Origin: Gentiana macrophylla
Lineage: Eukaryota; Streptophyta; Magnoliopsida; Gentianales; Gentianaceae
Direction: 5' to 3'
Length of the DNA stretch: 64,000 nt
Assembly: GCA_026214975.1 (NCBI GenBank)
Contig: CM047806.1
Span: forward strand, 103,859,345 to 103,923,344
A model generated the notes under the pieces. The model was not told the origin of the DNA and did not search any database. It saw only the letters and a list, made by a program, of their open reading frames with translations. Each line of letters starts with the position of its first letter. Position 1 is the first letter of the stretch. Position numbers and translations under genes: made by a program. This document shows positions 35,391 to 50,460 of the stretch, one piece after another.

Positions 35391-36574
35391 TGTCTCGGAT
35401 TTTATCTAAGCAAAATAAACAAGTAATAAAATAAACTGCTTACCCCAAGTGTGTGGATCGATTATAGCGATTAAAACCGGAGTCGAATCATGTGGAATCG
35501 GGTTGGTCTAGTTCTTAATTTTTCTAAATTGTCACGAGAAATAACTAGAAACTAAAAAGAAAAAGAACAATAAACCGGAGAGAGTTGTCAATCCAAAGCC
35601 AGAAAGATAGTTGCTAAACCTAAATCTAAACTATAAACCAGAAAGAAAACAATAAACAACTATAAAGTTGTGACGATGATCATGGTGATTAAACAACGAA
35701 CAAGCAACGATCCACCGCTCTCGCAACCCTCAATTTCTCTCTAAGGTTATCTTGTGAAGATTTAACTAAAATTGTGATTCACCTATCAAAAGTATGAATT
35801 TCTAATCTCTTAGATAATTCGCCTATTAATCTCGCCATCTCTCGATCCTTAAAGATTAACGCTTTCATAACCAAGGTGTAAGATTTATTCAATCTAGCAA
35901 CCTAGATTTCTAACCTAACAACTCTCGTTATATATAGGTTAAAGATCCAATCTTTCCTATGGTGATCTAGGTTTACACCGATTTTCATCACATAGTAAAC
36001 ATCAACAAAGAAACATCTCTCGATTTAAATTGCATAACACATAAGCATAGAAAAGATAATGAATTTAATTAAGATCACAAAATAAACCAAAGATTGAAAA
36101 TAAAGAACTCAATAAACGGTTTCACGTAACTTGAACAAACCGCCAATTTCTACCATCAAGACAATCCAGAACGGAACAAAATAAATAAAACAATAAAACA
36201 ACCTCGTAGACCGAGCACAGTGAGTTCGGTTGACCGAGCCTAACTTTGCTCGGTTTAGGTTTTCAACGATATGTGTAATTGTCGCTCTCTAGTGGTTTAA
36301 GCAATGCGCATATATATAGAAAAATAAGTCGGTTCTCGCTAAGTCGCCACCTGGATGCTCGTTTCACTATGCCGACGCCCGCCCTAGTTGCTTGAAAATC
36401 TTCGAAGTCGGGCCGAGCCGGATCGACGCCTGGCCCTATGTATTATTAGACGCCGTCCACTAAAAATCTCAAATCCTCGAATCAAACAGCCTCCGAAGCC
36501 CGCCCACTTCTTCTCGACGCCACCATGGACGGAATGATCAAACGCTCGTTCAGCTTTTCCAAATCGTCATTCCA
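35391..36574 (-). repeat. 3' LTR of element D
   Basis: The plus strand begins TGTCTCGGATTTTATCTAAG and ends CATTCCA. It has a minus-strand TATA (TATATATA, about 36310-36318) with GGGCGTC-type motifs upstream of it in that orientation. Confidence 0.9.
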
Positions 36575-39500
36575 AGTTTCACTTGCATCTTTCTCCTTCT
36601 ATCTAACCTTCAATTGAATATCTCTTTTTTTAGCTCATCCTATGCCATGCAAATGTACCTACAAGATAATAGAAACGTGCAAAATGTAGAACCATATATA
36701 TTGATAGAAAAATCGCTAATAAAATCACGTAATTAACTCAATTTTGCACTTAAACCACTTCAACCCTTATTTTGCTCAATAAATCCAAATAAACACTTAA
36801 TTTCTAAGCTTAATTATACTTAATATGGAGAGAAGTGTTACAAAATGTAACAATATAAATCATATAAAATCACCCTAAACAACTCCCCACACTTAGCTTT
36901 TTTGTCATCCCGAGCAAAACAAGACAAGATAAATGCTCGGAAAAAAAGATAGACACTTCAAAGAAATATAACGATAGTCAATAAATTAGAGGTTCACTCC
37001 ACGTGTGTGTGCAAAGCCATAGCAAATTTCCACTAAGTCCAAACTTGAAATTTATTCAAAGCAACTAGCAAATACCCCATTCAAACTAGAAATAAATGAT
37101 ACTTATAACATACACCCTACAAAACGTAATATATCCCTAAAAGGATGATAAGGTATTTAGACCTTTTCGACATACTCAGAGGACAATCCCTACAACATAT
37201 CTCGCTCGGGCTTTATACTGGGATAAGGTAGACGATAACTAAGTCTTTTACTCATTCATATCGATTCTTATGTAAGTTGATTTAATTAATTTATATTTAA
37301 ACGCACATCGTAATGAGCTATTGCCCCGTCATAGTAGAATAGGATATTCGAGATATACCCTACCTTACTCAAATCATCAGCAAATCTTTTTTCTCGACTT
37401 TCGTGAGCTTTTGGTCATCATAGTGGTATAGACATTCGAGATATGACCTACCGCACTCAAATCATCGACACCACTTCCGACACACCCAATTAATTCTTTT
37501 AAATTCAACTTCAGAGCATGAGTTACGCTTCACTTATCACATTCAAACCTAAGATATTCACAAAGATGTCATACTCGCTATAAACACAAACTATTATAAT
37601 TCTCACGATATTTACATTAGCACTAAGCACAAGATACTTATAAGATAATCAAACATTACTAATCTAAACGGGTATAGCTTTATAATTTAGCTCATCGCTC
37701 AAGATGGCTCGTGAAATGTATGTCGGTGAAACCTCTAACCTACTAAATATACGGTATACAAAGATCCATGAATATTAAAACCGAACAAAAATATGCATTT
37801 GCTCACTGGGACAAAACAAAAATTTGAAAATTTTAGCTCATTTCAAAGATAGAATCATAATATAAGCAAATGATGATACACATAACCATTTCCTCCCCCA
37901 CACTTAAACCACAACATGTCCTCAAAGTTGTGCAGTAATTTAAAAAGAAATAAAGTACATAGCCGATTGTAGTTCAAGGTGGCACTCGGGAAGTGGTCAT
38001 GATCCAGATCCGAAATGCTTGAAGAAATCAGAGATCGTGGACCATCCACCGGAAAACGATATCATCTAAAGGCTCACAATCGCTATCTAAAATATCCTCG
38101 CACACTTGAACAAACATGGCAACATCTCGGGAACATAGGGGATATAACATGGCAAAATAATCATAGATAAGATAAGCACAGTGATATAATTGCTCGATGG
38201 AAAAATTACCACACAGGAAAACACAGGCATCTAAGCGCCAATTATAAAGACACGGAGGCTTGACATCCGTGATAGGTCCAACATGTGCATACAGTAAATA
38301 TTAAACTCCAATCGAAAGTATAAACAGAGGACACTACAAAGTAGCAGGTGGCTAGTGCACTAAATAAATAAATAAAAAGACAGAATATAACACAATGCAA
38401 CTAAGTGATATGCAACTATACTAATAAGGCAAAAAGAAAATAAAGAAAATGCTAGCCCAACTAATTCATAGATGTCGCCCTAATCTATAATTCGGACTAA
38501 GCGATGAAACATGTCAACTACAGGTATGAAGGTCAAAAATATAAACGCCTTCTAAATAAAGCCACAGAGGCTCGATGCACAAGTGTAGACGTGCCTTAAG
38601 ATCCATCGTAAAATAATAGCAACGGAAAACCGACAAGAGCTTCAACTAAAGCACGATGAATCACATCGTAAAAGCCAACCCCTAAACAACCCTAACACCC
38701 TAAATAGACTACAAAAGGAACATCATAAATCATAGTAGAATCACGCTCTACCGGGTGCTCCAGTCACACCAGAGTAGGGCTCATCAACTTCGTGAATAAA
38801 TTTCGTGACATCCTCTTATAAGCGCATCCCATGTACCCAAAGTCATGTAAATGTAAAACAACGAAAACCTGCATGGGACGGGTCCACATACCAAAAGTAT
38901 GCAAGAGATACATGGGATGTAAAATAAAGAAGCCATGCCACATCAGCAGACTCAAACACAAACAATCACTCAACATGGACCGCAATAGATGGAGAAATTT
39001 CCATAAAGGTGAAAGAATGTAACATCTACGCATATACAAAGGCCACAGAGGCTCACATTAAAACATCCATGTCAAATAACGGAAGCATGTATCAAAATCA
39101 AATTTATTCACTAAAGCCTCGATGCACCGGACGGGCGTTTCGACAAGATGACGCCGTCTGGTGTTTCTCAAACATATACAAGACAAAGGCGCTTATCGGA
39201 CGGGCGCCCACACCTTATGGACGATGTTTGGAACCACATAGAGAGACGGGCGCTTGGAAAGGACAAACGCCGTCTGGCCCTAGCATGATGCACAATAAAG
39301 AGAAACTCGACCTCGCTTGATTCTCACCCTAGTCACCACGCCAAGAATTCAAAACCTCGTAAACCCTAGCAACAACTTTTTTTTCGCTTTTTTAATAAGA
39401 TAAAGAAACAGAAAAGATACGGAAAACTTAAACAGTAAACCTACCTACTAAAAATTTAAAACAGTAAAACAAAAACACTAAAAGGAGAAAATGTGTTGGT

Positions 39501-39721
39501 CTCTTCGAGCCCAAAATGGAAGGGAAAATAAGCAGATTTTGACCTCAAAATGGCGTGAAACGCCTCTCGCCGGGCGCCGGAACGAAGCTTTCGAATTGGG
39601 GTCCTACGCGCCAAACCGACACCGAGCCGAAAGTTATGGCCAAAATACTACCATGTGCCCTAACGATCCTTTATCCAAACTTATAACAGAAATCGTAAAA
39701 TTAATAAACTAGACAACCGCG
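36575..39721 (-). other. Interior of element D without recognisable genes
   Basis: No frame exceeds about 100 codons. The minus-strand frame 37855-38049 ends near FEDMLWFKCGGGNG, which overlaps the AAGTGTGGGG motif rather than a protein domain. At 39120-39280 there are four GACGGGCG-type words resembling the complement of the LTR motif array. Confidence 0.6.
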
Positions 39722-39742
39722 TCGATTCCCGCAACGGCGCCA
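39722..39742 (-). other. Primer-binding site of element D (Asp-tRNA type)
   Basis: The minus strand begins TGGCGCCGTTGCGGGAATCG, which fits the TGGCGCCGTTGCCGGGGATCG primer site of Athila and related gypsy elements with few changes. It lies five bases beyond the LTR end. Confidence 0.85.
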
Positions 39743-39747
39743 AAACT

Positions 39748-40949
39748 TGTCTCGGATTTTATCTAAGCAAAATAAACAAGTAATAAAATAAACTGCTTAC
39801 CCTAAGTGTGATGGATTGTAGTATAGCGATTAAAAATCGGAGTCAAATCATTGGGAATCGGGTTGGTCTAGTTCTTAATTTTTCTAAATTGTCACGAGAA
39901 ATAACTAGAAACGTAAAACTAAAAAGAACAATAACTGACGAAATGGGTTGTCAATCCAAAGCCAGAAAGATAGTTGCGAAACCTAAATCTAAACTATAAA
40001 CTAGAAAGAAAACAATAAACAACTATAAAGTTGTGACGATGATCATGGTGATTAAACAACGAACAAGCAACGATCCACCGCCTCCGCAACCCTCAATTTC
40101 CTCTCTAAGGTTATCTTGTGAAGATTTAATCGAAATTGTGATTCACCTATCAAAAGTATGAATTTCTAATCTCTTAGATAATTCCTCTATTAATCTCTCG
40201 CCATCTCTCGATCCTTAAAGATTAACGCTTTCATAAACAAGGTGTAAGATTTATTCAATCTAGCAACCTAGATTTCTAACCTAACAACTCGTTATATATA
40301 GGTTAAAGATCCAATCTTTCCTATGGTGATATAGGTTTACACCGATTTTCATCACATAGTAAACATCAACAAAGAAAACATTTCTCGATTTAAATTGTAT
40401 AACACATAAGCATAGAAAAGATACGACTTTAATTAAGATCACAAAATAAACCAAAGATTGAAAATAAAGAACTCAATAAACGGTTTCACGTAACTTGAAC
40501 AAACCGCCACCCCTCACCATCAAAGACAATCCAGAACGGAACAAAATAAATAAAACAATAAAACAACCTCGGTCGATTCCAACGACCGAGCACCAGAGCT
40601 GGTTTCGGTCGATCGAGCCTAACTTTGCTCGGTTTAGGGTTTTCAACGATGGTGTAAATCGCTGCTCTCTGTGGTTTAAGCAATGCGCATATATATAGAA
40701 AAATAAATCGGTTTCGCTAAGTCGCCACCTGACGCCGCTCACTATGCGCCGACGCCCGCCCTAGTTGCTTGAAAATCTTCGAGTCGGGCCGAGCCGGATC
40801 GACGCCCGCCCTATGTATTATTAGACGCCGCCCACTAAAAATCTCAATTCCCGAATCAAACAGCCTCCGACGCCCGCCCACTTCTTCTCGACGCCACCCA
40901 TTGGACGGAATGATCAAACGCCGCTCAGCTTTTCCAAATCTTCATTCCA
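39748..40949 (-). repeat. 5' LTR of element D
   Basis: This is the sister of 35391-36574 with the same termini. TATA is at about 40689-40697 on the minus strand, with several GACGCCCGCC words at 40730-40890. Confidence 0.9.
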
Positions 40950-43120
40950 AGTAATTGTTTATTTTTCTATGACTATTTTTATAAATAGTCAAGTGTTCTT
41001 AGTAAAGTGCGATTCGAAAGCCCAAAAGTTCGAGCTAGTACAAATATGAGATTGATGAACTACTTAGGAATTAATCTTCAATTGATTGAAGTAATTAATA
41101 CCAAGGGTGTTTCGTGGTTGTCTCAAAAGGAATAAGATTCCCTTCAAGGATACCAATTTTGGATACGCAATCGATTGTGCTTTTTAAATGAAAACAACAC
41201 TTTATACGATAAAGGTGTGATGCAATCCATGCGAAGTATACCTTACCCATTTTGGGATAGTGCCCGTATACTTAACCGAGTTCTAAAGAATAAAGGTTGA
41301 ACAAATTCCATATTAGATATGGAAGGGGATAATGTCGAATCTATCTTAACCGATGATTTGAAGTTGTCATAGACTAAGTCAAAAGGCTTGGAGCCTAGTA
41401 CCACATATGCAACTTTGTGGAAAATCTTAGCAAGTACGCTAGATATTATTTACTCGTCCGCGGAGCAAAATGTGTTTGTCTACAAACATGCTGCCTTCTA
41501 GAGGAAGTGTTTCTTCCAAAAGAAACAATGGGAGTAAGTTTAGATCTCAAAAGAGTTTGAGAACCACAAAGAGATATTCAACCATTGAATACGAGCAGCA
41601 CCGTGATAACGATGAGGTGTAGAACATCGCCAAAGGCACACAAAAGTTTCAGTAAGTCTATGGATAACCCAAGCCTCGAAAAGGTGCTGGTATGTTCATC
41701 ATGAAGAATCAATATCTCACCACTTACGAAGGAATGTTTGAAAGGCAAGATTGAGAGATATGGCTGCCAGAGCCATAATATCTCGAATTAGAATCCATCT
41801 GACAACCAGTCGTGAACTTGGTCCTGCCTAGCCTAGAAGGAATGTCCTCAAAGGCGCATATGGATATTAATATGATTACTATAAGGCTATAGTGACGGCT
41901 AAAGGGTACGGGGTGTAAACCTTGTAATTATCTTTATGCTATTAGCTGAGCCCAGTTCTATTCAGACTATGCTTGTTATAACTTCGTATCATGGCTATAT
42001 GGTAGTGTAAAAGACGTTGGGCAAACAACTCGATGTTCATAGACGATAAAATGATATGTGAGCCCACGAGATCCATTTATGGACTCAAACAAGTTTTCTA
42101 GACAATTTCTTTGTTTGATAATCAAAGGATTTTGATTTAGTCGTTATGGATATGCCCAATGTGCAAGAGGGATAGTGGAGTGTGTTACAATTTTTGAGTA
42201 AGGTATTGATATCTCTCTCTGAGAATAATCACCCCATGTCATAGTCAATTAATGTTTGGTAGTTCTAGGTCTTTAAGAAATCACTTGGATTAGCTATTCT
42301 TATTTTTGGAAAAAGAATCTATAGTGATTGATTTAATCACTGTAGATTATAGTTTACCTATATAGATGTGATGCTAAAAGCGCTTAGCATAGATCGTGAC
42401 AGAGATACTTATAGCCGGTGTTCTCAAGATCTATCTATGTTAGGACGTTAGTCCCAAAGATAAGGTGAAAGATGATACTTATGGAAGGCTCTTCACATCA
42501 TGATATAGGAAGCATCATAAAGGTAATGCCGATGTTCATAGTCCATGAAGAGTCATGAGCGAGTATGAAAGTAAATTTGGTGAATGTTTGAGAATATCCT
42601 TAAACAAGTTAAGGAAGAGTTCCCCGGTTTATTGAAACTTGAAATAAATAAACGTAGATATACCGACGTGTATCCCGAGTCTTATAAAGGCAAGTGGGAG
42701 CTACAACATGGGTTTGCAATCACATTGATTAAGTGATACAGTTGATCTCGAAAGTTCTTTCCTATGGGTCATCAGAAATTCTACAATTTAGCCAAAGCAG
42801 AGTAGTGCCTCTTGGAGGAGCAAATGAGCAAGAGACATGAGTTTGTGAGGTTCATTCCTAAACCTTATACTGCTTTTTCACCTTTTTCTATATAACTGAT
42901 ATAGTAAGTGGATTCATTGCTTGAGGCAAAGACTGTGGTCTCGTCCGAGATTCATGTGTGTGTTGAGGCGGTTCCTTTGACTTTATCATTTGGAGCATGA
43001 TATGAAGATAGTTCTGAGTCCCCACGGATAGCGATCCGTTAATGGCTGTGGCTTGTTGCTAGTATTACATGAGATTCTTGTGTTTCAACTTGGTCTTGTG
43101 TACGAGTGATTGGTTTTAGG
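40950..43120 (+). pseudogene. Element B copia pol remnant (integrase tail and RT), decayed
   Basis: After D the B interior resumes. At about 41495-41580 it reads EEVFLPKETMGVSLDLKRV, then a stop and EPQRDIQP, resembling the linker between copia integrase and RT. At about 42060-42105 it reads ICEPTRSIYGLKQVF, the RT motif around YGLKQ. Frame changes are frequent and no complete domain survives. RNase H is not recognisable before the polypurine tract. Confidence 0.6.
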
Positions 43121-43133
43121 CCAAGTGGGAGAT
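43121..43133 (+). other. Polypurine tract of element B
   Basis: CCAAGTGGGAGAT immediately precedes the TGTTG start of the 3' LTR, as in many plant copia elements. Confidence 0.8.
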
Positions 43134-45259
<2,126 letters not shown>

Positions 45260-45560
45260 AAACACCTTATGAGTCCCTATTTCACAAGAAACCGGATTTA
45301 TCGATGCTTAGAATTTTGGGGTGTTTGTGTGATGCCCACTTACCATCGCCCTCACATAATTTTTTTTTAGCCCTAGTCACAAGTGTGTGTTCTTAGGTAT
45401 CCTTTGGGAAGAAGGAATGGAAACCGTATGACCTTGATTTGGAGGAGATTTTTGTATCCCGAGACGTAAAATTTTATGAGCACGCTTTTCCTTTTTCTCA
45501 CTAGCCCCAGAGTAGTGTGTCTCCTCTATCCCATACCCAGCTTTTGATAATTTTGACATA
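45260..45560 (+). pseudogene. Copia element A: integrase continuation
   Basis: The translation TPYESLFHKKPDLSMLRILG then CLCDA is the copia integrase segment with the conserved P-Y-E-x-L-F and (L)RxxGC motifs. It continues directly the frame interrupted at 17095. Stops follow by about 45.37 kb. Confidence 0.8.
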
Positions 45561-45899
45561 GTAGATAACGGATTTGTGGCTTCACCTTCTCCTCCCGGGA
45601 TCCACTATTTCCGTGTCTCTAGGTTGTGAGGGGATCTACAGCCCGATGATACAGTGCAATTCGACACATGATATTGCACCTCACCATAACCTCGACAACC
45701 AGTGACAATGCAGATGAATTAGTAGAGGTAGATGATGAAGATCCCGAATTTTGTTTTTAGGATTACGTGACACATACTCTAGTTGCACTAAAATGTCCTA
45801 CTACACGCTCTTCCACTTCGTCATCCTTAGTACTGTGATCCCTTTATGCGCTTTGTAAATTATGATATGTTTTCTCGATAAACATGCATTTTCTCGCAG

Positions 45900-46720
45900 A
45901 TCTATCCTAGTTGGGTACACTTCAAATCTTTTAATTGTGGGTTGAATATGAAGGTTGACGTAGGCCATGGTCAAGAAATTCAGCCCTCAAGAACAAGGTA
46001 CACTGGTGTTGGCAAACTTCTTCCTCCCGGGAAAAGGTGGGGAGTAAGTGGGTTTATATTGAGAAATATGATGAGCATTGACCCTACAAATGTTGAAAGC
46101 CCGCTTAGTGGCGCTTGGGCATCATCGTGAAGAGGACATTGATTACACAGTAGACTTTCGCCTCTATAGCGAAGATGGTTACCGGCCCGCACTTTTCTTA
46201 GTGTCGCCATGTGAAACGGTGGGATATTCATCAAATTGATGTGCATACAAATGCTCTTTTGTATGGGTATTTGGAGGGGAGATTTACATGAAAGTTCCTC
46301 CTAGTTTTGAGAAGAGGGATCGAACTTAGTTTTCCGTTGTCCAAGTCGTTGTAATGGATTGAAATAGTGACCACGATGTCGGGTTCACGATGCTAGCTTT
46401 TGCTTTATGTGAGTATGGTTTCCGCCGGTCCTATTTTGATTATTCATTGTTTATTTTCCAACATGATGGGATTCAACTCAATGTGCTCGTATGTGGATGA
46501 TATGATTATTGCTTGCAATGATAAGGTTATGATGACTATTTTTAAAGAATATTTGGGAAAATTCTTTAAGATGTAAGGACCTTGGTATTTTAAAATACTT
46601 TCTTAGGATCGATGTGGCGCAGAAACAAGGACATGATTTTCTTGAGTCGATGAATTATGCATTTGACATTATTCATGAGACCGCTTACTTGTGAGCAAGC
46701 CTACCGATTCCTCGATTGAG
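45900..46720 (+). pseudogene. Copia element A: reverse transcriptase, decayed
   Basis: Segments matching copia RT lie in order on the plus strand: TGVGKLLPPGKRWGVSGFIL at about 45.99-46.06 kb, RWDIHQIDVHTNALLYGYLE at about 46.22 kb, and YVDDMIIACNDKVMMTIFKE then YLGKFF at about 46.49 kb. The YVDD catalytic residues are intact but in a shifted frame relative to upstream parts, with several stops. Confidence 0.85.
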
Positions 46721-46739
46721 CGTAATCACAAGTTAGCCC

Positions 46740-47330
46740 TTGCTACAGAGACTTGTTGATCGTCCAAGGCCCTACCGACGCTTGATTGACGACTTATATA
46801 TCTTGGGGTCACGAGACCCGATTTGGCATATTCTTCCATGTGTTATCTCAATTTATGCAGCACCTCGGGTTGATCATCGGGAGATCGCTTTTCGTTATTT
46901 GAAGGAACATCTTGGGCAAGGTATTCTTCTCGGGTCCGGTAGTTCCCTTATTTTAGAGGGTCGGTGTGATTCTGATTAGGCAAGTTGCCCCCCTACTCAA
47001 CGTTTATTGAGTGGTTGGTTCATTTTTCTCAATCTTTCACAGATCTCATGAAAGTCCAAGAAACAAACCACAGTGTCCCGGTCCTCAGCTGAAGCGGAAT
47101 ATCGGTCTATGGCTTCCCTTACAAGCAAATTGAATTGGTTGAAATAATTATTGGCCGATCTTGGAGTTCGCACCCTTGGCATACGAATTTTTCAGGACAA
47201 ACCACCGGGCACTATACATTGCACGTAACCCGGTCTTTCACGAGTGCACGGCACATCGAGGCAGATTTTCACTTTGTGCGTGATGCCAAAGACAGATGGG
47301 TTAATCCTTCCTTCATACTTTCTATTGTGC
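46740..47330 (+). pseudogene. Copia element A: RNase H, decayed
   Basis: 46740-46979 reads HILPCVISIYAAPRVDHREI then RYLKEHLGQGILL, the start of RNase H. At about 47075-47140 the plus strand gives SRSSAEAEYRSMASLTSKL. At about 47225-47290 it gives ARNPVFHE, and in a neighbouring frame RHIEADFHFVRDAKD, which shows a frameshift. The order matches copia. Confidence 0.85.
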
Positions 47331-47439
47331 TATACTGGACATGGATATCTTTACGGCTAGGCGCTGGGTCGAAACAGCTTTGAGTTTTTGTTACGCAAGT
47401 TGGGCTCGAGATATTCAGACTCCCACTGATGGGGTATTA

Positions 47440-47597
47440 CGATATATTATACTATGTGATTTATTGTTTATTTATGTGAGGGAAGTTACATAATTGTGTA
47501 TATGTGGGGAAGCCCTGATTGTGGCTATAAATAATATACTCAAAGACCTGTGAATGATATACGAAATATACTGATTGAAACTTTACATCTTTTATCA
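47440..47597 (+). mobile_element. Short 3' LTR of copia element A (probable)
   Basis: After the RNase H end there is a purine-rich GATGGGGT. About 155 bases of LTR-like sequence follow, with TATA (GGCTATAAATAATA at about 47522-47535) and a possible end at TTTATCA. Boundaries are approximate because no sister copy is in the window. Confidence 0.5.
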
Positions 47598-47614
47598 GAC
47601 AGACAGCCTAGAGA

Positions 47615-47776
47615 AATGATAATGACACAACCAAATTGACACAACGGGTGACACAACCTAATCTCTACCCTTGGTTTGATGAATCTACATTGTAACCACT
47701 TGAGACTCAACAAAATCAAGGGTGAGAGATTATGTTGTGTCACTTGTTGTGTCAATTTGGCTGTGTCATTATCATT
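47615..47776. mobile_element. 162-bp hairpin MITE with about 58-bp terminal inverted repeats
   Basis: The left arm AATGATAATGACACAACCAA pairs with the right arm, whose reverse complement starts AATGATAATGACACAGCCAA. Pairing continues through TTGACACAAC..GTGACACAAC.TAATCTCT to about base 58, with only a handful of mismatches. No coding capacity. Target duplication is not obvious (GAGA and ACTT flanks). Confidence 0.8.
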
Positions 47777-49180
47777 ACTTTAAATTGCATTTATAATAGT
47801 CATAAATTTATGACAATGAACAGTTGTTTTTATTTTTATTTTTTAAAATTTAAATATAAGGACACTCATGTTTGGTACAGAGAAAAGCTAAGAAAAAATT
47901 TTAGAATCGAATCGAGAAAAGAAAAGCTCGAGGAAAAAAACATTGACGGAATAAAAGTAGAGCAAAAATATTTTTTTGTATGAAAAAGAGAAAATCATTC
48001 ATTTTTTCACACAATTTTTATTAGGTGAGGTGAGAATAGACATTTGAGAAAATGAATGCATAGAAAAGTTGAGAAGTTGAGAAAAGAAACAATTATTTTT
48101 CGGGGTAAAACCAAACATGCAACAGTTGGGAAAAGAATACAAATTTTTTCCTTTTTTCTCAAGATTGTATTGTTGTTTCCAATACAACTACTATTTTTTT
48201 GAAGGACAATACAACTAATATTAATTTAGAGACAATTTTTGTGTGGCTAAAGTAATGTTTAGGAGGGGTTAAGTAGTAATTCACTTCAGATACTTCATGT
48301 TTAAATCCCCATGCTGCTGCATTTTACGCTTTTCATTGATCACTATATCATTACATGGTTAGGTGCTTGTGGAATTGTATTACACTAAATTCTGCTGACG
48401 GAAAAAAATTGGTTTCCATCCTGTGTTCAACTTTAATCTGCTCGTCATTACTCTATGATAGTTGATTTATGCCGAAACCGTCCGTGATCAACGCGGTCAA
48501 TCTCATATATGATAATGACCGAAACCCTAGAAACCCAAATTCGTGATGAGGGACGAGTTGTTGGGTGTGTTTGACCGAGCTCTCGTAATATTTCGAGAGT
48601 TGCTACGACGATCCAAAAATTGAATTGGAATCAAGTCATCCGTAGTTCCTCAGGTTGTTTGTATATGCAATATTTACTTCTAATACTTGTTGAGCAAGTA
48701 TTATAATTAATAATTAATCCCTAAGGATAAATACGACTCAATCCCTAAAATCGAGATAATTATGGACATATTTAATGTCAAGATTGGAGTCTTTACGATC
48801 GAGGATTCTTTCCATATGTGATTATCCTCACGTGGAATAACAACGGAGTCGTTTCGAATGTTCCCCGCCATTTCAGAACCAATACGCCGAATCGCAGCCT
48901 CTTCGCTGCATCTTAACCGTCCCCGCGGGTGGCTCGGAGGAGGAGCTCGCATCGACGCTCGCAGATGATTCGCCTGCTCGCCTTTAGGACGCTTGGGCCC
49001 TTAAAGCCCTAACCTCAAGGAATGGTAATTTATTAAGCACCCCTAAAGGTGACACGTGGCGAATTCAGGTCGGGTATCATCATAAGCCCCTCAGATCTAG
49101 CTTAACTTTAGTTGGTCGACCGCCTCCGCTTGGCGGTTCGGCCGACTCTTTGCCCGCTCACGCTGCTTTCAAAATGATAG
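47777..49180. other. No gene seen; repeat DNA, possibly LTR of the second Ty3 element
   Basis: AT-rich DNA runs to about 48.4 kb and then becomes moderately GC-rich. By position the 3' LTR of the minus-strand Ty3 element could lie at about 48.4-49.1 kb, but no sister copy or clear termini are available. Confidence 0.4.
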
Positions 49181-49189
49181 TGCCGCCTT

Positions 49190-49200
49190 GTACCCTATTT
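49190..49200 (+). promoter_or_regulatory. TATA-like site upstream of the second plus-strand module
   Basis: CCCTATTTAATATACC on the plus strand precedes by about 480 bases a plus-strand coding-like module that runs against pol. Near 49370 CCCAAGTAAGTATCC resembles a 5' splice site (inference). Confidence 0.3.
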
Positions 49201-49673
49201 AATATACCATCATTACACGCAAGAAAGTTACGAGGCGGCGCCACTCTTTTCCACAATCGACGCCGCTAAGTGTCGTGAGGTTATAACACGCCCCTTCATA
49301 TCAAACTCTCCTCTTCCCACATTTGCTATTAATTCAAGACTTCCTCCGCATCCACCGCATTCCCAAGTAAGTATCCAACTTTTCTTGTTTTGTTCTTATT
49401 CATTTCTTCTTTCTTCTACTTTTCCCGCTTTTATGAGGGCTAGTATCGCTTGTAAAGAACTCCATTGATAGAGAATTCGAGTCCCACTCAATCGTAAACC
49501 GAGGTCACTCAACCTTTTATTCGGGCCAGGGGCCCTATTGACATTTCTCGTGCTAAACAAAGGTTGCTACTCACGTTAATACCGAAAGCAGATCGTTACG
49601 CATCATCCTCATCTAGGTTCAGGTATCATTCTCGCTTTGGTTTTACTCATTAAATCAAGGCCTCAGAGCCCAT

Positions 49674-50385
49674 ATGATCGCTAGAACGGCCACAGTTGCT
49701 TCGGGCGTTAGGTCCAAACTAACCCAGACGGCCTCTTGCAAATCAGAATCGTATGGCATGTACATGAACCACTATGCCCTCACCGCCGGGGTGCCTATCT
49801 CTACGCGGCATCAGCTTCGTGAGGGGTACTCGCACCGTATACAAAGATCGGGCCTACCTCACGCGCCTCGCAGTTCCTTTCGCCCCGCTTTTTGGCCGCA
49901 TCGAGGCATTACTAATCGAATCGCCAGATCGCTCTCTAACGGTGTTAGGGAAATCATTGGCTCGCGATCTTCTTCCCGCCGATGGACACGGAGTTCAACA
50001 TGGACCTTTTAGACCTTTACCAAAGACAAGAAGCGTAAGGAACCACAAATGGTGGTATTATTTTCCACGCTACACGTACTCACCGGAGGGGTCACTATGC
50101 TCTCCACAGGAAATCTTCCATTCATGAGTGGAAGAATAACTTATTCTTCATCCGCAACGACGGACACCCTGAGCTGAGCAACTGGAATTATTTCCAGCTT
50201 CCTGCCGATGTGTGCCCCACTACTGTTGGCGAAGGTTTGCTGAACGATATTGCCGGTGCCAATGCTCTCCTCGATTTTGAGTACTGGTCCGATGAATCAA
50301 GATGCTCACTTGTTCGACGCCGCCTTGAGCCTTATTTGATGCTTACTCAGATGAGTACAATCATCGAGGATATGTCTCCTTAATT
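49674..50385 (+). pseudogene. Antisense ORF of the second Ty3 element, first part
   Basis: Plus-strand frames converge on the minus-strand pol. 49774-50127 includes VPFAPLFGRIEALLIESPDR. A neighbouring frame at about 50127-50380 gives SIHEWKNNLFFIRNDGHPEL followed by SNWNYFQLPADVCPTTVGEG. The W-K-x-x-F-F-(I/V)-x pattern resembles the plant putative gypsy-type transposon family (Pfam Transposase_28), of unknown function, found in extra ORFs of Tat-type elements. At least one frameshift separates the parts. Confidence 0.5.
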
Positions 50386-50460
50386 TCTTTTGTTTTTTGC
50401 ACTTGCTTAATTTTACCGCATCTTGAGTTTGCTCGACAATTTCGCCCTTTCAAAGGGTCG

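Larger units (their letters stand above)
35391..40949 (-). mobile_element. Element D: short gypsy-like, non-autonomous LTR element (5.6 kb)
   Basis: The direct LTRs are 35391-36574 and 39748-40949. An Asp-tRNA-type primer site sits beside the right LTR. The 3.2-kb interior contains no recognisable gag, protease, RT or integrase. The minus strand of the interior has two AAGTGTGGGG-type motifs (plus-strand CCCCACACTT at about 36886 and 37903), a hallmark of sequence downstream of pol in Tat/Athila-type gypsy elements. D is therefore likely a pol-deleted derivative. It is nested in B. The flanks ATATA and AGTAA give no clear target duplication. Confidence 0.8.

Noticed and set aside
35386..40954. 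Target-site duplication for element D
   Set aside because: ATATA on the left and AGTAA on the right do not match, and shifting the edge by a few bases does not help.
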